Assembly: GCA_031308135.1 (NCBI GenBank) | Contig: JAHLJT010000631.1 | Span: forward strand, 173,993,282 to 174,057,281 | Length of the DNA stretch: 64,000 bases | Direction: 5' to 3' | Source of the DNA: Acheta domesticus | Lineage: Eukaryota; Arthropoda; Insecta; Orthoptera; Gryllidae | Shown here: in pieces, positions 23,001 to 34,369 of the stretch | Position numbering within the stretch: position 1 is the first letter of the stretch | Layout of the letters: each line of letters begins with the position of its first letter | Made by a program: the position numbers and the translations under genes | Notes under the pieces: model-generated | The model's input: only the letters and a program-made list of their open reading frames with translations | What the model was told of the DNA's origin: nothing | Databases searched by the model: none

Positions 23001-24764
23001 TCCTTGCAATTATATTATTATATGTTATGTTTGAACCCCAAATGCTCTTCGTTTATACGTTCGTATGTTTCAGCATTTCAGCGCTTCGCCGCAGTCATGT
23101 CAAATTAAGAGAGACATTTTCTTGCATTGAAGAATATTCTTAACCCCAGAGTTTTGGCAGCATGTGATAATTATTTTATAATCCTGTGGTATCACTATAA
23201 ATTAAAACAATTGATCTTGTCAGTGCTTATTGTGATCTACAGAGGCACAGAGGAGGGGCATGAATTAATATTCATTTTAAATGTGAAGCATTTCTCTCCA
23301 AATAAGAATCGATAATGTTTGTAAATATGTATTTTGCCTAGTTTTTTACCACACTAAATGCATTAAATGTGGTGAATTTAACAGAAATTCTCTTCAGATG
23401 AAAATGACCTCTGAATTCCATACAAGTAAAGTACGTGAATTTAAAATTTGAGAAGTGCACACTCGCTATCTGAAAATATTCTAGTACTTGCTAATGACCA
23501 TTGCGTAGTCCAGATATTTATTACTCACAATCACCTATTAGGAAAAGGAACAAATCATATGTATGGTGTATCCCCGCCCTACACTGCGTTGTCCTGCAAA
23601 GATCCACAGTACCATGCCCCGCCTTCTCCCTTTTCCATCCCATTCAGTCTCATCCTACCCCGTCTCATCCGTCTAACTCATCCTATCCCTCCCCAACATG
23701 CAACACCCCACCTTTCCCTGTCTCACTTAACACGTCCTGTCCTCGTCCCCCTACCACGATTGCGATTATCCGCTCACGGTTTCTTGAGCCCTCATTGCAT
23801 TGGTTGGGAGAGGAGTGGTAGGTAAGTTATTTCGATGCCAGGACTTTTATACCAAATATACAGCTCGTTTATTCAGCCAAATATGTATTCGGAGGCTAAA
23901 GAAAACGTGCGCGTGTAATACGAACGTCGTTGCTACGAGCAGATGCAAACAGATGCATTATTGAATCGTACGCTCGTATATTGAATGCTTCAATATATTG
24001 AATATATTGAATATTCACTATATTGCTTCAATATATTGAATCGACAAACTTACAGTAACAATTTGGACTTTCAATTACTCTGAGACCAATTGTGTTATTG
24101 GATTGAATTAAACTGCATTTAGTAAGAAAATTGGTAGGTTTGAATGAACGTTTCAATTATTTTGGTGAATTTACTCCGTGTTTTCGATTGACATGCAAAC
24201 TCCAAGGAGTGCACAAATAAATGTTGCTCTATGAAATAGGAAAGGGAAATAAGTTTTTTAAGAAGTCTTTTACAAAACTTTTCTCTAGTTGTGAAAGTCA
24301 CGTATACAAAATTTCATTAAAGTCAAAATAAAACTGTAAATTTGTGTGAAAAATTAAACAAACTTTCTTCTTTATAAAGGAAAAAATATTAATTAGAAAT
24401 ACGTAGCATACGTCATACACAACAATCATTCAATGAAAACCGATTTGAAATCGGTTCAGCCGGTCCAGAGTTTATCTCGCACAAATGTCAGACAAGCAGA
24501 GTGACAAAATCGTAAAAGTGACACAATCGTAATTTAGGTTTTGTATCATCTAAATAGATACATGAGATCATAAAAAGACAATAAATTTGAAATCACGGAC
24601 AAAAACTCCAATTTTATTTATATACCTGTATAAGAAAAAACATATAGATGCTGCTGGATTGCAATAATCATATACGTTGTGACTTTAAAATTTCATTTAA
24701 ATACATTTGAAATATTTGAATGAATTTTAGTGTTGTGGTTGCCAAACTGTATTCCCCTTACTAT
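20033..24764. other. No gene recognised
   Basis: Nearly 4.7 kb of AT-rich DNA. GC-richer patches at 21660-21820, 22320-22460 and 22620-22800, and a C/T-rich tract at 23600-23770, have no recognisable function. AT-rich direct and inverted repeats of TTCAATATATTGAA lie at 23960-24040. The frames at 22639-22875 and 23448-23825 follow base composition and show no domain. Confidence 0.4.
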
Positions 24765-25010
24765 CCGTAATGGATGGCGAGATCCAGTTTGCGAAGTTTT
24801 GGCAATTCAGTTATCTCCAGCCAGAAACGCACCGCCCCAGCTGGGACAAGCTCCAAGCTCACGACTGGTTTCCCGAAAAGTGTGTTAGTGTAGTGCATGT
24901 GAGTGTGAGTGTGTGTGTAAGAAAGGGACAGTGTACGTAAAATAGGACAAGTAATATCGTGCGCGGTCCGTGACCAGTTTGCTAAAGTACGTCATTTGTA
25001 TCTACAAAAT
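24765..25010. repeat. Dispersed repeat, copy 2 (partner at 4780-5005)
   Basis: Shares the ordered blocks described for 4780-5005 (CAGTTATCTCC, CAAGCTC, GTGTAGTGCATG, CGTGCGCGGTCC, GTTTGCTAAAGTACG). Here a (GTGTGA)-like stretch is expanded between the blocks. Confidence 0.45.
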
Positions 25011-25112
25011 AGTCAAGGTCTTATTTTTCATTTCTTTCATTTATATCAGCTTCTGCTAGAAGAAAACTAAATAATCTATCGGTAAAACAGAATGTCCTAT
25101 CTAGAAGAAATA

Positions 25113-25139
25113 TTTAATAATAATAATAATAATAATAAA
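25113..25139. repeat. (TAA)n microsatellite
   Basis: About eight TAA units, just before copy A of the repeat at 25147. Confidence 0.9.
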
Positions 25140-25146
25140 GATAAGT

Positions 25147-25460
25147 GTTGTCAAAGTCTATGCCACGAACGGGAGTCCATGGCATGTGTGCCCCGACGAA
25201 AACGCCCCTCCACGCAGTTCATTACCCCGCCATCAGAGACAACGCCATCCCTATTGTAAAACGACGAGTTAGTAATAATTTTCTTTCCCGACGCTAGTTG
25301 CGCAGATAAGCTCGGGGCACGCTAGGTGCCACGACGCGTGCCACTGCCACCAGTAGATGACCTTGACACCGCTGATGTAGTGTAACGATCACCAGTGCTT
25401 TATTTTATGTGGCGACACTTAGGCCATTAGGCCTCCTCATTCGCCTCATCACGCAAAACT
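25147..25460. repeat. Approx. 300-bp dispersed repeat, copy A
   Basis: Begins GTTGTCAAAGTCTATGCCAC. It contains CACCCCTCCACGCAG-like text, GACAACGCCATCCCTATTG, GCCACGACGCGTGCCACTG, CCAGTAGATGACCTTGACAC and the 3' block TTATTTTATGTGGCGACAC with AGGCCATTAGGCCTC. The same blocks in the same order form copy B. It is noncoding and could be a SINE or a MITE; no pol III box was identified. Confidence 0.75.
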
Positions 25461-25639
25461 TGCAGGACCTTGACACCACTGATATAAATACATACATCTT
25501 TAAATATCACAATAAATTAAAAGTCCACCGGGAAAATGACATTAACATTGACCTTCACTACGTTAATAACCCAAGGTCAACGCCAATTGAAACAAAACTC
25601 GAGAGGCGTGTCCTCAAGAATTACTCAGCAACTTAACGG

Positions 25640-25930
25640 CTCCTCCGTCATGCAAATACTTGGGGGCGTTCTCGCACGGGGTGGCGCCGTCATCTTGTCG
25701 GGCTAAAAGCGATGGCGCGGCGGGCCACCTGCTCGCGCGCCGCGCCCGCGCGTAACTTGCCGCAGGAAACCGCCGCAGAGAGCGCCACTAGAGCGCCAAT
25801 TTACGGCCATTTGAGCGCGCGAAGGGGCTGAAGACGGCGGCAAGTGGCTCCCGCACGCAGCACGGCCGGCAAGTGCTCACGAAAGGGACTCGACGCCGGC
25901 AGCGGCGCAGCTGCATACGTTGGTGAGCAC
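25640..25930. promoter_or_regulatory. CpG-rich patch between the two repeat copies
   Basis: High GC and CpG density (GCGCGCCGCGCCCGCGCG near 25734) between repeat copies A and B. No TATA box or initiator was found. The overlapping minus-strand frame 25801-26046 is composition-driven. A promoter role is possible but unsupported. Confidence 0.3.
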
Positions 25931-25984
25931 ATCTCTTGATTATAAAACGAGTCAGATATTAAAAAAAATAAAGCAATGTAGAGC

Positions 25985-26310
25985 AGTATTGTCAAGGTCG
26001 ATGCCACGAGTGGGAGTCCGTGGCACGAGAGCCACTTTGAAATCACCCCTCCACGCAGTCCATTACCCCGCCACCGGAGACAACGCCATCCCTATTGTAA
26101 AACGGCGGGGTTACTACTACTCGTAATAGTTCCCTTTCTCGACGCTACTTGCGCAGAGTAGCTCGTAGCATGACATGGTGCCACGACGCGTGCCACTGAC
26201 ACCAGTAGATGACCTTGACACCACTGAGATAGAGTAACGACATCAATCAATGATGCTTGATTTTACGTGGCAACACTCAGGCCATCAGGCCTCGTCTTTT
26301 GCCTCATCAC
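25985..26310. repeat. Approx. 300-bp dispersed repeat, copy B, plus a partial third copy to 26455
   Basis: Begins TATTGTCAAGGTCGATGCCAC and follows copy A block for block in the same orientation. A partial third copy (TTATTTTACGTGGCAAGAC then CATCAGGCCTG) covers 26391-26455. Two similar copies within 1 kb suggest a local duplication or a preferred insertion region. Confidence 0.75.
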
Positions 26311-26455
26311 GCAAATTTCGCTACGATCCTTTCGCCACTAGCAGATAAATTCCTGTGAGTTTATCTAATTGCAATAAAGTTAATTCAATTATGCCTTATT
26401 TTACGTGGCAAGACCTAGACCATCAGGCCTGCTCTTCTATCTGACCACGCTCCTC

Positions 26456-28376
26456 TCACCATCTACCGGAGAAAGACGGTACCATTCGGGTGATGAAACA
26501 GGTGACTTGAGCTAAACTCAGATGTTTCTTTGAGGCTTGAAGATCTTTTAGATGCAGAAAATCTACAACATGTGACAGCCGACTCTATTTTCCAACCAAA
26601 GAAAGGAGTTCAAAGGATTTGTTCACCCTTAAAACCACATTTTGATCAGATTTGAACGCGCGATCTTGGGTATAACAATTCGTTACGATAAACGTTACAT
26701 CATCAAAAGAGCTGGATGTAGCAATGAAGTCGAGAACTAATATTTTTTCTTGTTTGATGCAGAACTCGGGACATTCCCTACCCGAGTAGCACACTTATGT
26801 TATTTGTACTGATGGTTTAATTTAAACGTCCAAAAAACTGATATTTTCCCTTAGTGATATAAACAGACGTTTCCGGGTTTAGAATAGATACATACTTGAG
26901 AGCTGAGTTTAGGAACAAAGACTCGTAAATGCATTTGTTTTTTTTAATCTAATTCAATCTATTTTATCTGTTATCTCATATTATATTTTTGACTTTCCTT
27001 TTTAATTATTTTTGTGCTCACAATCACCCATTTATTATTATTTATTTATTTAGGCTGTCTTTAACATAGTAAGATACTTTGTATTAAATAAAATAAAAAT
27101 TACTAGAAAACTAATTCCATTATCTACTACAAAGGTAATGAATACAGAAGAATTCTTCGAAAAATAAATTAAAATTCAATGAGCTTCAAGCAATTCAATA
27201 AAGCCATGCACAGAAATATATCGTAGAATCAAGTTTTTCTCACAATCAAGGTTACATTTAGGCGCGATCAGACCATCAGAAACGTAGTTTAAGACAATAA
27301 TGTGGGGACGTGGGAAACAAAACGTGTTCGCAGTAATATTCCTCAAGGTTTCCTATTCCCACTGTCTTCCATTCCAACATTTCTTCATCAATCATTCACC
27401 CCCATTCCCACCATCATTCATTCATCGTCCGCCACAGGGCACTACGTCAGACCCTGCCTACCGGCACCCCAGAAATCTATCGACTAACCTTCACGTCCAC
27501 ATCACGTCAAGCATAAATGGAAATGCACTGCCAAAGAAAGATATAATCAGGACGGCAAGTTTTACAATTGCAATCCAAGTCTCGCTGAAAATGTGCCGTT
27601 TGATCTGGGCACCTTTAAGGCCTGTACTCAGCGCAGAAGCAACGGCAGGCTACGTGGGATGTCATCCCACTAAGAGTTTACTCTCGGCAAACAGCGAAGA
27701 GCTACACACAAGGAGAGTGGAGAGAACTCGCGCTGCGGCCCGGGTCTCGCAACAGCAAACATGGAGAGCTTCTGGATCAGCGGCGAGGAAATCTGTCTCA
27801 AGTGATGTACAGTTAAATAATGAAGCACGATTATGTGAGCAGTTGCCAGCTGCGCCAAAGACAAAAACAAACAGAAGACATAATTTATGCAGATGAGATA
27901 AACATTTAATGTCGAAAGAACTTCCTAAAGGTCTCTCTGGAGTATAGTATTTACAATATGTGTTACAGCATATAGTATTTAGGTCATTTATTAAACCTGA
28001 TGATTTTCTTCTAAAACCTATGCATCTCATTAATTTTCATAACGTGACTTATGTGTCTGTATCAATGTGTGTATTTTCCACATTGCGGTAATATAATTCT
28101 GAGCTTCAAATACACTTCTTTAAGCATGTATCAAAGAATTTTTTCACCGAGTTACCTTTGCGGCTTGTTGGAACACAAGGATAGAATATTCTAATATTCT
28201 CATTAAAATGCACAGTGAAATTAGTGAAAATTTCTATATAGAAGCAAATTATCTAACAGAACACTAAAGTAAGAATGATGGGGATGGTTTTGTCAAGCAA
28301 TTCTACCCAACCAACAATGGTGACTTTCTCCAAGCAAAGCTGGTTGGGTATCTCTATAAGAAGACGTATGAAAATA
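26456..28376. other. No gene recognised
   Basis: AT-rich with a GC-richer stretch at 27300-27800. That stretch has a 198-codon plus-strand frame (27300-27896) overlapped by other frames on both strands. The frame shows no domain, is rich in P/S/R from base composition, and lacks splice context, so I do not call it a gene. Confidence 0.4.
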
Positions 28377-28393
28377 ATATAATAATAATAATA

Positions 28394-29162
28394 ATGTTAA
28401 AGAAATCGTGGAGAGACAAACCACACCATGGACAATATCTAAAAAGAATGGACAAATTGCAGATCAATAAAGATCAATCATTTATGTGGCTTAAGGGGGG
28501 AGAATGAAGCCAAAATCGGAAGCAGCTCTAGTAGCTGCTCAAGAACAGGCGTTGAGAACACATTATGATAAAGTGGTTCTCAAAATTTCCCAAGATGACA
28601 AATGCCACATTTGCCAGGAGCAAGTAGAAACCATTGATCATATTTTCTCAGCTTGTCCAATCCTAGCAAAGACCGAATACCTGAAAAGACATGACAGGGT
28701 GTGTAGCTACCTCCACTGGCAGATCTGTACCGCCCTCGAAGTTCCAAACACATGCCCCAAATGGTACAAACACTCACCAAAACCCATGACGTCTGTTGGA
28801 TTGTGTACGATATTGTACGACCAACAAACTCAAACTGATCGCACGATAGCAGCAAACAAACCGGATATAGTTATCCGGGATTTGGAGAAAAAAATCGTGT
28901 TTACTTGTCGATGTTGCTTTATCTTGCGATCAAAACTACCAAGGAGGCAGAGAAACGTCTTAAATACAAGAATTTGGAAATCGAGATCAGCCGAATATGG
29001 GGCGTAAAAGCACAGGTCGTCCCGATAGTTATCGGTAGTTTGAGATTTGTTCCGCAAAATTTGTGTAAGAACTTGGATAAACGTCTAGGTCATTGAAATG
29101 ACTGGGAAGTGCAAGAAATTGCTTCATTTGGAACAGCTCACATTTTGCGGAAAGTATTGTAG
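28394..29162 (+). pseudogene. CCHC zinc-knuckle and restriction-like endonuclease end of ORF, broken
   Basis: This encodes the C-terminus of a retrotransposon protein that nicks the target and supports target-primed reverse transcription. Visible parts are the pre-knuckle stretch RDKPHHGQYLKRMDKLQINK (28410-28470) and QEQALRTHYDK. The knuckle is C-x2-C-x8-H-x4-C (KCHICQEQVETIDHIFSAC, 28603-28656). After that come YLHWQICTALEVPN, KWYKHSPKPMTS and the PD-(D/E)xK-type start KPDIVIRDLEKK (about 28860-28890). Defects are a frameshift at about 28503 (one base missing in GGGGGGAGAATG), one extra A in the run at 28887-28895 compared with copy 2, and a five-base deletion near 28938. The protein ends ...FGTAHILRKVL with TAG at 29160-29162. 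The PD motif itself is intact here, unlike in copy 2. Confidence 0.8.
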
Positions 29163-29181
29163 ACGCACCGACAGTCCCTAG

Positions 29182-29220
29182 ATCTACTCCTTAGGTAGCT
29201 GGTTGCAACCTGGAGTAGAT
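29182..29220 (+). other. Conserved 3' UTR stem-loop of the Dong-like element
   Basis: ATCTACTCC (29182-29190) pairs perfectly with GGAGTAGAT (29212-29220). The loop holds a second self-complementary stretch, GGTTGCAACC. Copy 2 keeps it with one substitution (44754-44762 / 44784-44792). In R2-type elements the reverse transcriptase recognises a folded 3' UTR, so this is a plausible template-recognition structure. Confidence 0.6.
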
Positions 29221-29308
29221 TTTATATCCAGCCGACTCATAACATCTTTGGTCGTGATATAGTGGAATAATAATAATCATAATGATAATAGTATGAATAA
29301 TAACCGAT

Positions 29309-30310
29309 CAAAACATTTCTTGCCCCATTGGTTTAATTTAATTTAATTTATTTGAAACTGTATAGCAGGCCTTACAGTACAGTTGCCGACATTAGGTTCG
29401 GCCGTTTTCATAGTAATTCTTACTATTATTTCTGGTTGCTAGAATTAGAAAACATTACACGTTCAGAAGTTATATTAACAATGCTGAATTAGAAGTTCAA
29501 ACATTTTCTGAGATTCGAAATTGTTCGTGGCTTTTGTTGGAGTGACTGTAGCTTGCTTGCTATTAAAAGATTTCGTATGAAAAACATAACTTGTTAAATA
29601 AAAATTATAAAATGACATCAATATTCTAACGGATCAATTGTCTAATGTAAACTTTCTTGCTTATTTTGAAATGTTACGCTTGTTCTCGTAAATTTTGTGG
29701 TGTACATTCCACATGTGTAACGCACATATTGAAAAGTGATGTTGGAGTAAGTAGTTAACCAGGGTACCGTTATGCGCGTTAATAATTAAATGAAGGCTTT
29801 CAAGTTCTGAAAATCAGTAAACCGCAGAAACGCTGGTAAACTTGTTTTATTTTAATAAAATATAGCATGCCTACCATCAAATATTTACACATTTTAAAGT
29901 ATTTTCATGTCACAAACTATTTTGTGTAACGGCCGTGCGTCAGCTTTGGGCTGTAATATTTGGGAATCAGCTTGTCTACCGGGAGACAACGGCTAGCGTG
30001 AAACGAGCTCGTCTGTTCACGCGGACCTTGACACCTAACCTTTTAGTTTGCGTCACGTCCATTGCACTTGTTATACGACGGTATATTGTCTCGCCGCGAA
30101 AGGCTGTTAGTCTCTGTGCAAGTTTCGTTGTACGGACGACGGAGAAACATTCACCCAACGCAAAAAATAAAAAATTCTTCTACCTCGCAGGCTCGAAATA
30201 TCAGTCATACTGAAATGAAAGGGAAGAGAAAGCTGGCTAAAAAAATATTTCTAAAAGTAAATAGTTGCTTAGTTCAAAAATAAATTTTCAATCGACGTGA
30301 AATTGGTGAA
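29309..30310. other. No gene recognised
   Basis: AT-rich, with a GC-richer stretch at 29930-30170 holding overlapping short frames on both strands. It leads into the promoter at 30315. Confidence 0.4.
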
Positions 30311-30314
30311 AGAG

Positions 30315-30346
30315 TATAAAACCCTTCGATACCACGTTCTGTCAGT
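30315..30346 (+). promoter_or_regulatory. Canonical arthropod core promoter: TATAAAA plus TCAGT initiator
   Basis: TATAAAA (30315-30321) is followed by TCAGT (30342-30346). The initiator A at 30344 lies 29 bases after the first T of the TATA box, the optimal distance. TATA plus TCAGT at this spacing is the textbook arthropod RNA polymerase II focused promoter. The perfect donor at 30482/30483 gives a sensible first exon. The chance of this trio by accident is low but not negligible over 64 kb. Confidence 0.55.
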
Positions 30347-30482
30347 GATGCAGATCGTGAATGTTACCAAGTGTGCACACAAAAGATGATGAGACCCCAT
30401 GACTTCTTTACACTAGTAAACACTCTCTTTTTTATTTTCTTTACATATTCCAAGGAAAAGCAAACATTATAACAATTAAAAG
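30344..30482 (+). other. Candidate first exon (139 nt) with consensus donor
   Basis: Runs from the initiator A to AAAAG|GTAAGTTG, with GT at 30483-30484, matching the donor consensus at all key positions. It contains short upstream-type frames. The longest starts MMRPHDFFTL and has a hydrophobic stretch (LVNTLFFIFFTY) like a signal peptide, but it stops before the donor, so the exon is probably untranslated leader. No second exon is certain; a strong acceptor TTTTTTCAG at about 32322 opens a frame with two cysteines that ends at a stop. The gene's identity is unknown. Confidence 0.4.
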
Positions 30483-30484
30483 GT

Positions 30485-31424
30485 AAGTTGAATATCAGGA
30501 AAGTGTATTATATTTTACATCCAAATAGTTTTGACATTATATTTTAAAGTTGAGTCCCCAAACTATAATAGCGTTGTATGGATTGTACCAAAGACCAACG
30601 TTGCTTGTGCAATCCATTTCAATATCAAAATATTTTGAATTCAAATGTCAATAACAATTCTAGGCAAAGTTGCTTACGAACGAATTATAATCTTTGCTTT
30701 CCTCATAATTAAAAGAAGACAACCAAATTCAAAGATATTTGTTTCTTCAACTTGCAGACCTGCCAATGTTTAGAGAATAAGTAACCTTGTTTGCAATTTA
30801 ATCGCTGTACCGTTAGGATAAACACTTTAGTGTAAATAACTTATACCGTGGTGCATACTAAATTAACATCAAGTTCATGTTTAATAGTGTTACCTGGTGT
30901 TACTAACTAAATTTCGACATTCTGAAAATAAATAAGACTAATGAACACAAGAACATATTTCAATTTGTAATTTGCGAATTTTTAGATCTCGAATGTTAAT
31001 TTTTTCATTCAAAGTATATATTATAGTTAAATTTATTTTGTGGACTCAAATGCTTAAAATGATCTTTTATGACATTTCTCAAAACTGTTGTTGTGTTAAT
31101 TTTTGTTTTCTTTGAAAATTTCAAGGTACAAGTTTATAACACGGGCACTTTTGAAAATTCAGACCAGGCGTTGACCGCTATGTTGCATGGAGAGCGAGAA
31201 GTGTTGAGAAAAAGTTTGAAAGTGACATAATAATTTTTCACGTTAACCAACCAAAAATAACACGATTTAGATTTAATTGAAATACATGATGCAATATTTA
31301 AACTAGTGGTGCTTCCAAAGTACAAACTTTCGCGCACTCTTTCTAATAGCTCCTAAATACTATTACACTACTACATAAACCAGCAAAAGTGTTTTTAGCC
31401 AGCAAATATTTTTTCCGCTTCGCG
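30485..31424. other. AT-rich DNA, possible first intron
   Basis: No gene, repeat or RNA signal was recognised. If the 30344-30482 exon is real, this is the start of its intron. Confidence 0.35.
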
Positions 31425-31495
31425 ATTCGAACTTAGATCGTCAGAGTCAACGTGCCGGCACACATACGACTGTGACACGCAAGTACTTTATGGGT
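31425..31495 (-). mobile_element. tRNA-like SINE fragment
   Basis: On the minus strand AGTTCGAATCGC resembles a B box, about 45 bases after a GTGTCACAGTCG A-box-like region. The similarity is limited and no body is visible. Confidence 0.25.
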
Positions 31496-31647
31496 AGAAC
31501 TCGGGCAGGGACATAAAGTGGCAAATTCCCGATGCATGTAAAAACGTTTGGACAAGGTATAAAAAATTAAATATATTGTTTGCTTTCTCATAAAAATTAA
31601 AATTTAACTATTAGCGCTACCAAAGAACATAATTTATTGCATTGTTT

Positions 31648-31805
31648 CTAAATTAGGATTTTTTCCAACTTGAGCAATAGGATTTATCCCCTTCTTTGTT
31701 ATCAGGTCCTAGCTATAGGAGTTTTGCTGACGAAAATTCGTCGTTTTCCGGCGCACGACAACATAACTTCCTCTTCTTACAAAGTATTCGTAAGGCGAGA
31801 AAGTA
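31648..31805 (-). mobile_element. HEL-A element, 5' terminal fragment
   Basis: On the minus strand it begins TTACTTTCTCGCC (31793-31805), identical to the 5' end at 14741. Then come the palindromic arm (TTACGAATAC...GTAAGAAGAGG), TTATGTTGTCGTGCGCCGG, AAACGACGAATTTTCGTC and the ATAAATCC...TTAGAAACA block. It is cut off before the (GTCY)n tract. Confidence 0.7.
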
Positions 31806-34369
31806 AAAAATGCTCATCTCTTTCTGTTTCAATGACCTGAAACGTTGCTAATTTTGACATTTAAAATTCCTGTTAATTTTATGACCCAAACTGGTGCCTT
31901 AAGCTCACTGGCTGAAATCTAATACGATGCGCAAGAGCCCACAGCTCCCTTTCTACCATGGATATTCCGTTTGAGTTTGGTACATAATCTATGTAACACA
32001 TGTATTGGAGTCCATGTGCCTTAATTGAACCTGTGTCTAATTATTAATAAGAAATTTTTTTCCAATCACATTTTGGCACAAATTTTAAATTTTTAAACTG
32101 ATAAAATTGGTTTTAATTATTTTTCACTATCGTCACCACTCTTTAAAAATATGAGAAAATATATGTTATAGAATGTTATGAGACACATTCTAGGATAAAA
32201 CCTGAGACTGTAATCCAACGTTATCACGTCGACAATCAATTTTAAAAAAATTGAAATAGGCGCCGAACTTAATTGACAAAAATAAAAATTCATCTATTTT
32301 CCTTCGTCTCTGCTATTTTTTCAGCCTCATGCATGCATTAGAAGTTGAGAAAAAAATAAAGCATGAAAACGATTCTCATTGTATTCCTGCAACAGATTGC
32401 CCTAGGAGGCTGATTTTGTGGCACTCGATTTGGTTTTGAGGCACTTTTCACCCCCTTATTCGGCTAGACTCTGAAAATTTGTTTCACTCGTGCTTCTTTA
32501 GGTGAGCAACATTTTTCGAAAAATGGTATAAGAATTAGTAGGATACAAGTTGAAATACCACAAAAGGAACAAATACGAAACCGAAACAAATGTTACAGAA
32601 ATAATGTGTTGTTGCAACACCATTCGTTTTATTCTAAAACAATGTCTTTATGCAAATAAATGATTTCTTCTACAATGATTTCTTGCTATACAGATATCTC
32701 CATTATAACAATTGTGTAAATAACAGGTCACAATTGTCGACTGAAGTAAGAACACATTTTGAACAAAGGAGGGTTGGGGCAGAAGTCATGGAGATTATTT
32801 TCTTTTTCTAAAAAAAAGTTATCAAAAAACACAATTTTATTTGTCGCGTGAAAGAAATACTTTACTAATGTGTGTTAATGACCACAGATGGCTATATGTT
32901 TCTATTAGCACAGGCAACACGTAACTTTTTTATACTACGTTATGTAATATGCGTGAAAGTAGAAATAGAAGTATGCAGATTTTGACACAGGAAATAGATT
33001 AATCGCAATACTCACTATAATTGCTCTTAATTCCAAAACGATGCATCCGGAGCTAATAAACTCCGATCTCCTTTCTGCGTTATGTCGGACAGATTGTCAT
33101 GGGGACGGTGATAAGCACCTTAGGAAAAGACATGTTACATACACAAAAGATCTGTTAGGATGTTATAAGATTACTTTTGAGATGTGAGACACTTCAACGG
33201 TTCTGTTTCATTCAATGGTAATGCCTTCTTTAATGCGCAGTCTGTACAAATATCAATGGAGCTCGACCCTGCTTTCTTGATGAAGTTTATATTTTACGTA
33301 GTTTTCATACAATGCTTATGTGTCGACAGTTCACTTTGTTATTCGTAGTTAACCGACCCAGGCAGCGCAGTTAGCTAGCAGGGTTTTCCTTATATCGTTG
33401 TACAATGAAAGACAATGAATAACATCAATTATCGTCGAATCATTGTTTCATCATCACCCCGCGATTCATTTTAATTATTTCCATGCTGTATTTAATTATT
33501 GAGCCATTGCTATATTGAAAAGCTATCTTATGAAAAAATTCTTCATTAAACAAACTTCTGTCCTGCATTTGTAAATTTAAACATGCCTTTCAAGAATAAA
33601 ATAACATATTCATTTAATCTTTCGTTATTATAAACGCTTATTCATTGAATTGAATGTAGTCTGATGGGCTACAAGAATTAAGTCTTAAGGAAAAGATAGA
33701 TGAAGATCTTGCAAGCGGTCAGCTTAATGTCCTTCGAAAGGAAACGATGTCAGAGGAGACATCTCCGTGACCTGATTCTCGACATCCCCTAACATTAATC
33801 TTACGAGGCAGAAAAAAGAAATAAACTTGGTCAGGCAATTCAGTAAATGATGCGTGAACCGTAGGTCTCTTGATATTAAGAATTAGCTCTCCGGTCTCTG
33901 GAGTCAGTAGAATGAGTAAAATTAATAACCCAATCTCTCACTGAGTCTGTATTCTAAGTATGCCACATTCACAGAAAAGACATAATAGCAAAGCGTTTTG
34001 AATAGCTATAAATTATGTGAAATACTCGTATTAACATGACATAATTATCTTTTTCATTTGTCTCAATAAAGATCACTTTTCTCTAAAGATTTTTTGTGTC
34101 TTCATTTTTGATGATATAACTAAATAATCACATTTTCTCAATACATGTGCACTGAGTATCAAACAGAAATAGTAATTTAGGTATTTTGTTGCCTATAGCA
34201 TTAAAAATTAAAGAATTTTCAGGGTTACTATAAATTGTTTTCTCAAAAATGTACTGGAGGCAATTGAATTCCCTTTTAGTAGTTTTAAGTTACGTTATAT
34301 TTAACCTGCTACTACCATGGAACCCATGCGGAACGCTGTGCGTAAGTAGAGGGGGAGTTGACAATCGCG
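31806..34369. other. No gene recognised
   Basis: About 2.6 kb of AT-rich DNA. A good acceptor TTTTTTCAG lies near 32322, and a two-cysteine frame follows (about 32323-32440). No other feature was seen. Confidence 0.4.

Larger units (their letters stand above)
28377..29308 (+). mobile_element. R4/Dong-type retrotransposon, 5'-truncated copy 1, flanked by AAT repeats
   Basis: An element remnant with (AAT)n immediately before its coding part (to 28393) and (AAT)n-like DNA after its roughly 100-bp 3' UTR (29262-29308). The 3' UTR carries a 9-bp hairpin (29182-29190 with 29212-29220). The same coding end, UTR and AAT flanks occur at 43973-44945. Dong elements of silkworm are known to insert in TAA repeats. 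Both the protein type and the flanks fit that group. Confidence 0.75.

Noticed and set aside
27300..27896. 198-codon open frame as a host gene
   Set aside because: Overlapped by other long frames, no domain, no start or splice context. It is suggestive in length only.
32605..32625. HEL-A hairpin at GTGTTGTTGCAACACC
   Set aside because: Hairpin resemblance only; no CTAG or inverted end repeat beside it.
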